From Hyphomicrobiaceae bacterium (GTDB taxonomy: Bacteria; Pseudomonadota; Alphaproteobacteria; Rhizobiales; Hyphomicrobiaceae): a stretch of 64,000 bases of DNA. Where the stretch lies: NCBI GenBank assembly GCA_020638055.1, contig JACKJH010000001.1, forward strand, positions 1,054,001-1,118,000. Direction: 5' to 3'. Position 1 is the stretch's first letter. Each line of letters opens with the position of its first letter. The notes beneath the pieces were generated by a model. It made no database searches. It was not told the origin of the DNA and worked only from the letters and a program-made list of their open reading frames with translations. This document shows positions 17,572-25,054 of this stretch, one piece after another. A program made the translations under genes and the position numbers.

Positions 17572-18579
17572 ATGGGAAACGTGCGAAAAGTATTGTTGGT
17601 TTTGCTGACACTGGCCTCATTTTCAGTGAGCGGGGTTGCCATGGCCCAGAAGACAATGGAGGAGGTGCGCAAGCGTGGCCATTTGAACTGTGGTGTAAGC
17701 GAGGGTTTGGCCGGATTCTCGGAGGAAACGACCATTCGTGGATGGAAAGGCTTTGACGTTGATTTCTGCCGGGCGGTTGCTGCTGCGATATTTGAAAGTG
17801 GCGCCAAGGCTCAGTTTGTACCGCTATCGGCGACAGCTCGTTTTCCGGCCTTGAAAGGTAACGACATTGACATACTTTCGCGAAACACCACATGGACGCT
17901 GACGCGAGATGTGACGCTCGAATTGGATTTTGCCGGTGTTTCCTATTTCGACGTGCAGGCCTTTATGGTGCCCAATAGCTCAGGCGCAAAAAGCGCCAAG
18001 GATCTTGAAGGAAAAACGATCTGCTTGTTGGCAGGCACGACGCTTGAGCAGAATGTTCTGAAATTTCTCGATGCAAACGCGATCAATGCACAACTGCTGC
18101 TGGCAGATTCACGTGCGGATGCGCGGAGCAGCTATGCTCGCGGCTCGTGCCAGGCCTATGCAAGCGACCTTTCTGCGCTGGCTGCCGAGCGATCGGAATT
18201 CAGAGACCCTGAAGGACACAGCTTTTTGTCAGAGGTTGTTGCAAAGGAACCGCTGGGGCCGGCTGTGCGAGATTCCGATTCTTCCTGGAGGGAGGTTGTG
18301 CAGTGGGTGCTATTTCTGTTGATCGACGCCGAAGAGGCTGGATGGACCTCCGAACAGGCAAAAACAGAAAACCTTCAAGACAAACTTGTCGTTCCGCCGG
18401 AGGTGACAGCACGGCTAAATCTTCCACAGGGCTGGGCACGCCGCGTTATTGCCGAGGTGGGGAACTACGGTGAGATTTTTGAAAGAAACCTCGGCAACGA
18501 CAGCAAGCTGAAGTTGTCGCGCGGGCTTAATGCGCTTTGGACGAAGGGCGGTATTCTTTTCGCGCCACCATTCCGTTGA
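17572..18579 (+). CDS. Orphan periplasmic amino-acid ABC transporter substrate-binding protein (AapJ-like)
   Basis: Start at ATG 17572 (GAGGA upstream) gives a signal peptide, VRKVLLVLLTLASFSVSGVAMA-Q. The mature protein has the general L-amino-acid binding-protein pattern: RKRGHLNCGVSEGLAGFSEE, GWKGFDVDFCRAVAAAIF, LSRNTTWTLTRD and CLLAGTTLEQNV. It ends in the family's GW(A)RRVIAEVGNYGEIFERNLG motif. It is most like AapJ/BztA, which bind acidic and polar amino acids. No permease or ATPase gene is adjacent, so it must share a distant transporter or act as a spare receptor. The next gene starts only 7 bp downstream. Confidence 0.9.
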   Translation: MGNVRKVLLVLLTLASFSVSGVAMAQKTMEEVRKRGHLNCGVSEGLAGFSEETTIRGWKGFDVDFCRAVAAAIFESGAKAQFVPLSATARFPALKGNDIDILSRNTTWTLTRDVTLELDFAGVSYFDVQAFMVPNSSGAKSAKDLEGKTICLLAGTTLEQNVLKFLDANAINAQLLLADSRADARSSYARGSCQAYASDLSALAAERSEFRDPEGHSFLSEVVAKEPLGPAVRDSDSSWREVVQWVLFLLIDAEEAGWTSEQAKTENLQDKLVVPPEVTARLNLPQGWARRVIAEVGNYGEIFERNLGNDSKLKLSRGLNALWTKGGILFAPPFR

Positions 18580-18586
18580 GGTGTGC

Positions 18587-21316
18587 ATGGCCGGGCGAGG
18601 CAAAGGACGTGAAACTTCGCTACGTGGTTCATCGGGAAAGGATGTGTCGGGAAGTTTGTCCGCCGGTGTGAAAGGTGATGGTGATTTTCGCGACGTCAGC
18701 CCCGGCGGGACAGAAAGCGAAAGCCGTAGGCACGCAACGGGCTCAAACACCATTGCCAACAGACCTCCATCGGGGGACGTCCAGGACGTGCAGACCGGCA
18801 GTCCCTTTATGGCGTTGCCTCAGCCGTTTGCAGAATGGTTTTGCGCGAGGGGCTGGGTACCGCGTGCACATCAGCTCGCTATTGTCGATGCATCACAACG
18901 ACGACGTTCAACGCTGCTTGTGGCGCCAACCGGTGCCGGTAAGACGTTGTCCGGGTTCCTGCCAAGCCTTTTGAAACTGGCAGATGGGAAAGCCGAAAGA
19001 CGCGGCGCCGGTTTGAGGACGTTGTATATCTCGCCACTCAAGGCTTTGGCCGCTGATGTCGCGAGGAACCTGACAACACCAATTGCCGAAATGGGCCTCA
19101 AGATCAGAACCGAGATACGCACGGGTGACACGCCGGTGTCGCGCCGGCAAAGGCAAAGGACGAAGCCTCCTGAAATACTATTGACCACACCGGAGCAGGT
19201 TGCGCTGCTGCTTAGTCATGAAGATGCAGGTTATCTTTTCGCCGATCTCGACACCGTCATTCTCGATGAATTGCATGCGCTTGCAGCATCGAAGCGAGGC
19301 GATCTGCTGGCACTCAATCTGGCGCGGCTAAGATGCTTATCGCCCGATATGATTGCAATCGGATTGTCTGCGACCGTTGCAAGGCCAGGCGAACTGCGCG
19401 CGTTTCTCGTGCCGCAGGAAGAGCCGGATAACCATATTGTGCTGGCCGAATTGATCGACGCTGGTCCAGGCAAGCGTCCCGAAATCCAGATTCTAGAACC
19501 GGGTGAGCCGTTGCCGTGGTCTGGACACTCGGCAAGATATGCGATGGCGGATGTATACGATGCAATTAGGCGCCATCGAATGGCGATTGTGTTCGTCAAT
19601 ACGCGAATGCAGGCTGAACTTGTTTTCCAGGAATTATGGCGTGTCAACGACGATGCACTTCCAATCGCGTTGCATCACGGCTCGCTCGATGCCAGCCGTC
19701 GACGGAAGGTGGAGACGGCCATGGCAGCAGGCGAACTGCGCGCGGTGGTTGCCACATCCACACTCGACCTTGGCATAGATTGGGGTGATGTCGATATTGT
19801 CATTCACGTTGGGGCGCCCAAAGGTGCAAGCCGTTTCACGCAGCGGATTGGCAGATCGAACCATCGCCTCGATGAGCCTTCGCGCGCGTTGCTTGTTCCT
19901 TCCAACAGGTTCGAAGTGCTTGAATGCAAGGCCGCATTGGAAGCAGCACAGGAGGGTGCGCAGGATGCTGTCCTGTCACGAGTGGGTGGACTGGACGTGC
20001 TGGCTCAGCACGTGCTCGGCATCGCCTGTTCTGCGGCATTCAAACCTGATGACCTATATGATGAAGTGAGGTCGGCGGCGCCCTATGCAGGCCTTCAGCG
20101 GCGGACTTTCGATCGCGTTGTCGATTATGTGGCGACCGGCGGCTACGCGCTTCGCAATTATGATCGCTTTGCCAAACTTCGACCTACGGACGAAGGCAAG
20201 CTGAGAATCGCCCATGGGCGCATTGCCCAGCAATACCGACTAAACGTGGGGACGATTGTTGACACTCCTGTGGTCCGTGTTCGTTTGGTGGGGCAGCGGC
20301 GAGCGCGCCAGCAGTCCAAAGCTGGAAAGAGCGGAAGTGCGTTTGCAGGCGGTCGGGTTATGGGGGAGGTCGATGAATATTTCATCGAACAATTGAAGCC
20401 GGGAGATACATTCGTTTTTGCCGGTGAAGTTGTTCGTTTCGAAGGCCTGCGCGACACGGAAGCTTTCGTTTCGCGTACCAAGGCCAAGGACCCCATGATA
20501 CCGTCATATGGCGGCGGAAAGTTTCCCTTGTCTACGCATCTTGCTCAGCGCGTTCGCCGCATGCTGGCGCATAACGATGAATGGCATGCGTTGCCGAAAC
20601 CGGTTCGTGAATGGCTTGCGTTACAGGCCGACCGCTCGTTTCTTCCGGCACAAGATGAAGTGTTGATCGAGACATTCCCGCACGACAAACGCTTTCACAT
20701 GGTGGCATATCCGTTCGAGGGCCGGCTTGCGCACCAGACATTGGGTATGCTTCTAACGCGACGACTTGAACGCGCTGGTGCCATGCCGCATGGATTTGTC
20801 GCCAACGATTATGGGCTGTCTATCTGGTGTGGCCGTGATCTTTCGCAAATGATCGCGAGCGGCCAGCTTGAAATAGCCACTCTTTTTGGCGTTGACATGC
20901 TTGGTGATGACCTTGATGCGTGGCTTTCAGAGTCAAGCCTCATGAAGAGGACCTTCCGCCAGGCTGCCGTTGTTGCGGGTCTTATCGAGCGACGTCACCC
21001 GGGCCGCGAAAAATCGGGACGGCAGGTGACGATGTCGACTGATCTCATTTATGACGTGCTTCGTCGCCATGACCCTGGGCATATCCTGTTGGAAGCGGCG
21101 TGGGCCGATGCGGCGAGCGGACTTCTCGACATCGGACGCCTTGGTGAATTCCTGTCTCGGATACAAGGGCGTATCATGCACGTGCCGCTTTTGCGGGTTT
21201 CGCCCTTGTCGGTGCCGATTCTTCTGGAGATTGGTCGTGAGACAGTCGCGCATAGTGCCAGGGAAAATGTATTAAGGGAGGCGTCAGAGGCATTGATTCG
21301 CGAGGCTTCGATTTAG
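18587..21316 (+). CDS. Lhr-type, ligase-associated DEXH-box DNA helicase
   Basis: A superfamily 2 helicase: Walker A VAPTGAGKTLSGFLPSL, motif II VILDELHALA, motif III GLSATVA and motif VI QRIGRSNHRLDEPS, followed by the winged-helix and Lhr-type C-terminal domains (R-x-E-x-x-F... region, HHVRGRxG-like block missing). It matches the family named ligase-associated DNA damage response DEXH box helicase. GAGG before ATG 18587 supports this start, but the first 75 residues are charged and unconserved, and ATG 18809 (MALPQPFAEWF) is the conserved beginning. It unwinds DNA with 3'-5' polarity in relatives. The partner PdeM follows; the ligase and exonuclease usually in this set are not nearby. Confidence 0.9.
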   Translation: MAGRGKGRETSLRGSSGKDVSGSLSAGVKGDGDFRDVSPGGTESESRRHATGSNTIANRPPSGDVQDVQTGSPFMALPQPFAEWFCARGWVPRAHQLAIVDASQRRRSTLLVAPTGAGKTLSGFLPSLLKLADGKAERRGAGLRTLYISPLKALAADVARNLTTPIAEMGLKIRTEIRTGDTPVSRRQRQRTKPPEILLTTPEQVALLLSHEDAGYLFADLDTVILDELHALAASKRGDLLALNLARLRCLSPDMIAIGLSATVARPGELRAFLVPQEEPDNHIVLAELIDAGPGKRPEIQILEPGEPLPWSGHSARYAMADVYDAIRRHRMAIVFVNTRMQAELVFQELWRVNDDALPIALHHGSLDASRRRKVETAMAAGELRAVVATSTLDLGIDWGDVDIVIHVGAPKGASRFTQRIGRSNHRLDEPSRALLVPSNRFEVLECKAALEAAQEGAQDAVLSRVGGLDVLAQHVLGIACSAAFKPDDLYDEVRSAAPYAGLQRRTFDRVVDYVATGGYALRNYDRFAKLRPTDEGKLRIAHGRIAQQYRLNVGTIVDTPVVRVRLVGQRRARQQSKAGKSGSAFAGGRVMGEVDEYFIEQLKPGDTFVFAGEVVRFEGLRDTEAFVSRTKAKDPMIPSYGGGKFPLSTHLAQRVRRMLAHNDEWHALPKPVREWLALQADRSFLPAQDEVLIETFPHDKRFHMVAYPFEGRLAHQTLGMLLTRRLERAGAMPHGFVANDYGLSIWCGRDLSQMIASGQLEIATLFGVDMLGDDLDAWLSESSLMKRTFRQAAVVAGLIERRHPGREKSGRQVTMSTDLIYDVLRRHDPGHILLEAAWADAASGLLDIGRLGEFLSRIQGRIMHVPLLRVSPLSVPILLEIGRETVAHSARENVLREASEALIREASI

Positions 21317-21370
21317 CGCTGGATGGTCGTCGCGATGGGGAATGAGCCGCGGAGCCCTGTCCTCCTGCGT

Positions 21371-21451
21371 TCGTCGGAAAATGCTCTAGCTTTTTGGTTT
21401 GGTCGCATTTTCTTCGACGAACCGGTGTCCACTTCGTCGGAAAATGCTCTA
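21371..21451. repeat. RIME-like type A right-palindrome copies between helicase and pdeM
   Basis: The end of one right-hand palindrome (TTCGTCGGAAAATGCTCTAG) followed by a complete one (GCATTTTCTTCGACGAA...TTCGTCGGAAAATGC). The terminal CTCTAG runs directly into the pdeM ribosome site AGGGGA. Confidence 0.85.
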
Positions 21452-21461
21452 GGGGAATGTG

Positions 21462-22184
21462 ATGCTGCAACTCAAGCCTGATCGGTTCGGAATCAACGAG
21501 TTTTGGGAGCAGCCGGTCATTGTATGTGGCAAGAGCTTCCGTGCCGACATGTCCGGAGCACTCTTTTGGCCGGGGGAGCGAACGCTTATCGTTGCAGATC
21601 TGCATTTGGAGAAAGGATCGGCGTTCGCCCGCAAGGGGCAGATGCTGCCACCCTATGATACCCGCGACACGCTCGAAAGGCTTGCGCGCGTTGTTGACCG
21701 GTACCAGGCGGAAACCATCATCGCACTCGGTGACAGTTTTCATGATGCTGACGGGCCGGCCCGCATGCACCCTGATGATCTCGCGCGACTTCGTATCATG
21801 CAGGATCACTGCGAATGGATCTGGATCACGGGTAATCACGATCCTGCCGAAACCGGGCATCTGGGCGGCTATGTGCGTGATGAGATTAGGGTTGAGGGTC
21901 TAACCTTTCGTCATGAGCCGGGCCCACCCCATGCGACGCATGAAATCTCCGGCCATCTTCATCCCGCAGCCAAGGTAACGCTGGATGGATTGACGTTGCG
22001 AAAACCTTGTTTCGTGGGAAACGGACTGCGTCTCATACTGCCTGCGTTTGGGAGTTATACAGGCGGTCTAAACGTGCTCGACGAAGCGTTCGATGGATTG
22101 TTTGCCGACAATCGGATGGCGGTTTGGCTGCTTGGCCAGGAAGGGCTTTATCACATCGCCACCCGCCTATTGCGGCCGGACTGA
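21462..22184 (+). CDS. pdeM: Ligase-associated DNA damage response endonuclease PdeM
   Basis: A calcineurin-like metallophosphoesterase with the metal ligands in order: IVADLHLEKG (D-x-H), ALGDSFHD (GD), TGNHDP (GNHD) and a C-terminal GHLHP, the GHxH motif. About 240 residues, the family size. PdeM proteins are encoded beside the Lhr-type helicase and probably process DNA ends in a repair pathway. Start ATG 21462, with AGGGGA five bases upstream formed partly by the end of a repeat; GTG 21459 is the alternative. The repeat between helicase and pdeM lengthens what is normally a tight operon junction. Confidence 0.9.
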   Translation: MLQLKPDRFGINEFWEQPVIVCGKSFRADMSGALFWPGERTLIVADLHLEKGSAFARKGQMLPPYDTRDTLERLARVVDRYQAETIIALGDSFHDADGPARMHPDDLARLRIMQDHCEWIWITGNHDPAETGHLGGYVRDEIRVEGLTFRHEPGPPHATHEISGHLHPAAKVTLDGLTLRKPCFVGNGLRLILPAFGSYTGGLNVLDEAFDGLFADNRMAVWLLGQEGLYHIATRLLRPD

Positions 22185-22224
22185 TTGTCTGCGCGCAGGC
22201 CGCAGACCATCATCAAGCCCAACG

Positions 22225-22323
22225 AGCGCGCATTCCGATCCGATATATCGCACGACGCTCCAGCTTCTTTTTTGGTCGCATTTTCTGCGACGAACCGGCG
22301 TCCACTTCGTCGGAAAATGCTCA
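22225..22323. repeat. RIME-like type A repeat, degenerate left half
   Basis: GAGCGCGCATTCCGATCCGA then a divergent GATATATCGCACGACGCT in place of the second left arm, followed by a normal right palindrome ending GGAAAATGCTCA. The GATAT(A/T)CGCACGACGCT block recurs at 38200-38217 and, inverted, just after 33592. Confidence 0.8.
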
Positions 22324-22387
22324 AGTCAAGTACCCGAGATACCTGACTTGCCGCAGGCAGCCGATAGAGCGTGATAGAGCGACAACG

Positions 22388-23395
22388 TCAGTGGCTGCCG
22401 CGCTTAAATACAGCAGAAGCGATGAGGCCGGCGACCACGGCGAGAAATACCGCGAAAATTCCGTAAAACATCGGATAGTCGAACGCGAATGTATGGAGGT
22501 AACGCTCCAAACCCTCGCGCTGAAGCTTCACCGGATTGGAATGCTTGCTCAGAAGCTCGCCGTCCCTGAAAAGGTAGGTGTGGACGATAAGCGGGCCGAC
22601 AGGAACGTTGGCGGGCAATGAAATTGTCGAGCGGAACAGGCTTCGACCAATAAAAGCGACGCCGTAATCGCTCTTCTGGTAGAGCTGGTCTTTCTGCTTC
22701 AAACGAATCACGGCTCGGCGATATTCGGCCAGTTCTTCTGCTGACCACTGTGGCGCGTCCGTCTTCACCTTCATTTGCACGCTGTCAAAACCGATGGCGT
22801 TTTTGTCGAGCACTTCGGGCGTGGTGATTTCGCTGATCGGCCGTGTGGAGGTGATCGCGTAGTAGCTTGGGACGTGCTCAAAGAGCACCGAATCCGCGTT
22901 TATCCAGATCCCTGCGACATGCTCCTTGCGCCGGGCGATGATTGGGGTCGGCGTACCGTCAATGACGATAGCCACATCATAATAACCAGACTCTGGTGTT
23001 TGCTGGCGGCTGTGTTCGACAGTTCCGAAAACAATAATTTCGGTGCCGTCGAAACTCGATGTCACGGCTACGCTGCGGGTGGAAATGTCCGTTTCGACGG
23101 ATTCCTTGGGGCGCCCGTCGGTGAGCATTTTGTCCTGGCTAGCGACAGGTTCGGATGCAGGGGCCGTCGTCGCTGGGGCGGGTGATGCCTGCGCTGGCTG
23201 GGTATCTGGTTGTTGCGCGGGCGTGGCTGATTGCGCTGCCCTACCCGCCGCCGCAGTGCCAGGTGGGGTGGTTGCAGCAGCAGGAGATGACGTGCCTGCG
23301 GGAGGTGTCGTCTGTGCACCAGCAGCATAGAAGGGGGTGGCGCAAAGAACGGCCAGCGCAACAAAAAGTGCGGCCGTGGATTTGGAGGATTGCAT
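22388..23395 (-). CDS. TIGR02186-family membrane-anchored protein (partner of TauE/SafE)
   Basis: Start at ATG 23395 (MQSSKSTAALFV), a signal peptide; a TTG at 23413 overlaps the upstream stop. After a Pro/Ala-rich low-complexity segment (about residues 28-85) comes a beta domain with FDGTEIIVFGTVEH and DVAIVIDGTPTPIIARRKE, then QRREGLERYLHTFAFDYP and one C-terminal helix, FYGIFAVFLAVVAGLIASAVFKRG. That is the TIGR02186 plan: periplasmic domain, single membrane anchor. The family is of unknown function but is almost always paired with a TauE/SafE permease, as here. The Pro/Ala spacer is unusually long. Confidence 0.87.
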   Translation of the reverse strand: MQSSKSTAALFVALAVLCATPFYAAGAQTTPPAGTSSPAAATTPPGTAAAGRAAQSATPAQQPDTQPAQASPAPATTAPASEPVASQDKMLTDGRPKESVETDISTRSVAVTSSFDGTEIIVFGTVEHSRQQTPESGYYDVAIVIDGTPTPIIARRKEHVAGIWINADSVLFEHVPSYYAITSTRPISEITTPEVLDKNAIGFDSVQMKVKTDAPQWSAEELAEYRRAVIRLKQKDQLYQKSDYGVAFIGRSLFRSTISLPANVPVGPLIVHTYLFRDGELLSKHSNPVKLQREGLERYLHTFAFDYPMFYGIFAVFLAVVAGLIASAVFKRGSH

Positions 23396-23409
23396 TTTGA
23401 AGATCACGA

Positions 23410-24339
23410 TCAATGCCCTCCGCCGAGGACGCTGCCGATTGAATAAAGTTCATTGGGTGTCACAATAAGTCCCCAGGCGATCCTGAGGCAGACCAGCAAA
23501 ACCAAACCAGCAAGAAGTGCCCGCAGTTGTTCGCCCTTTAGCTTTTCACCTGCCACCGCACCGAACTGGGCACCAATGACGCCGCCGATCATCAACAACA
23601 TCGCTAACACAATGTCCACAGTCTGGTTCTGCGTTGCGTGCATGATGGTGGTTGCGGCTGTCACAAACAGGATCTGGAAGAGCGATGTTCCAACCACGAC
23701 GTTGGTTGGAACGCGCAGCAGGTAGATCATCGCTGGGACCATGACGAAGCCGCCACCGACACCCATGATAGCGCCAAGAAAACCGACAAACGCGCCAATC
23801 ATAAGAGGTGGAATGGCGCTGATATAAAGCTTGGAGCGATGGAAGCGCATCTTGAACGGCAGGCCGTGGATCCAACTGTGCTGCCCTGGTCGCCGCGAAG
23901 AGATCTTGCCGCCGCCGCGTGACTTATGAATGGTATTGAGCGCCTCAATCAGCATCAAGGTGCCGATTATACCAAGGAAGGTCACGTAGCTCAGTTTGAC
24001 GAATAGTTCGAACTGGCCAAGTTCGCGCAAGATCTTGACGACCTGAACGCCGATTGTCGACCCGAAGATGCCGCCTGAAAGCAATACGACGCCCATTTTT
24101 ATATCGACGTTTTTGCGACGATATTGGGCAATCGCGCCGGACACGGAAGAAGCGACGATCTGAGCCGCTTCGGTACCTACCGCAACGGCTGCCGGGATAC
24201 CCGAAAAGATCAGCAGGGGGGTCATCAAAAACCCGCCGCCGACGCCGAACATACCTGAAAGGAAACCGACGGCGGCGCCCATTCCAAGAAATACGAAAAT
24301 GTTTGCGGACATCTCGGCGATGGGCAGATAAAAATTCAT
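23410..24339 (-). CDS. TauE/SafE-family sulfite/anion exporter
   Basis: About 310 residues (start ATG 24339, MNFYLPIAEMSANIF) with eight membrane segments and the duplicated glycine-rich motif of the family: GFLSGMFGVGGGFLMTPLL and GFLGAIMGVGGGFVMVPAMIYLL. TauE/SafE proteins export sulfite, sulfoacetate or related organosulfur anions; the substrate here is unknown. The stop lies 14 bp before the ATG of the TIGR02186 gene, so they form an operon and probably one complex. Confidence 0.9.
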   Translation of the reverse strand: MNFYLPIAEMSANIFVFLGMGAAVGFLSGMFGVGGGFLMTPLLIFSGIPAAVAVGTEAAQIVASSVSGAIAQYRRKNVDIKMGVVLLSGGIFGSTIGVQVVKILRELGQFELFVKLSYVTFLGIIGTLMLIEALNTIHKSRGGGKISSRRPGQHSWIHGLPFKMRFHRSKLYISAIPPLMIGAFVGFLGAIMGVGGGFVMVPAMIYLLRVPTNVVVGTSLFQILFVTAATTIMHATQNQTVDIVLAMLLMIGGVIGAQFGAVAGEKLKGEQLRALLAGLVLLVCLRIAWGLIVTPNELYSIGSVLGGGH

Positions 24340-24573
24340 GAAATGTCCCACTTCACGCGTCGTTACGGGCGTGGCGCTTCGGTCAACAGGCGTTTGTTCA
24401 CGTAACCATAGGCAATCGGCGGGTGGTCCCCCCCGCGCGAATATTCGGCTGCCAATGGAACGATTTACTCCCTGGGCTACCTTTCGCGCGTCACTAAAGC
24501 GTGGTCAATGCGACCATGTGCATCTTGTGGGCCGATGGCTTTGGCGCACTTTTGGCACACCGGCTATAATACT

Positions 24574-24672
24574 TAGAGCCCGCCCACGTTTCATGGAATT
24601 GATAACGGGCTCTATGTTTTTGATTGTCGCCAAGTTTTTCACGCTGAATTGCTGCACCTTTTCGCTCAACAG
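24574..24672. repeat. RIME-like divergent (type C) two-palindrome repeat
   Basis: TAGAGCCCGCCCACGTTTC / GATAACGGGCTCTA forms a left hairpin. The right part (CGCCAAGTTTTTCACGCTG...) has the layout of type B but is strongly decayed. It directly precedes a type A copy. Confidence 0.6.
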
Positions 24673-24677
24673 CCTGG

Positions 24678-24781
24678 TAGAGCGCTTTTCGATCCGATGG
24701 AATCGGATCAGCGCTCTAACTTTTTGGTTTGTCGCATTTTCTTCGACGAACCGGCGTCCACTTCGTCGGAAAATACTCTAG
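24678..24781. repeat. RIME-like two-palindrome repeat, type A
   Basis: Full copy: left hairpin TAGAGCGC...CGATCCGATGGAATCGGATC...GCGCTCTA, right hairpin GCATTTTCTTCGACGAA...TTCGTCGGAAAATACTCTAG. Its last CTAG is shared with the first bases of the inverted-repeat element that follows. Confidence 0.88.
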
Positions 24782-25050
24782 CCCGCCTTTCTCACGAGGG
24801 CACGGCCGTCATCGCGCTGGCGCGAGATCGACCCGCAAGGAGGGAGGCGAAAAGCGTAGCGGTGTTCTACGGTTGAGCCGCCCGACGCAGCGGTCGGCCG
24901 CGCCAGCACGACCCGCAGGGCGGGGTGAAAATGATGACAGTCTGTGTCGTGCCGTTTGCCCGATGCACCACATCGAACTACACGGCTCTCCTGGCCTGTC
25001 ATCATTTTTACCTCCGTGCCGGCCATACCATCGTGAGAAAGGCGGGCTAG
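24778..25050. mobile_element. 273-bp MITE-like element with 20-bp perfect terminal inverted repeats
   Basis: The first 20 bases (24778-24797, beginning CTAGCCCGCC) are the exact complement of the last 20 (25031-25050, ending GGCGGGCTAG). Partial complementarity continues inwards, and a second pair, AAAATGATGACA / TGTCATCATTTTT, lies inside. No transposase frame is present. A TA inside each CTAG end would fit a TA target duplication as made by IS630/mariner-type enzymes. It is wedged between a type A repeat and the stop codon of the PodJ-like gene (4 bp away). Confidence 0.7.
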
Positions 25051-25054
25051 CCGG

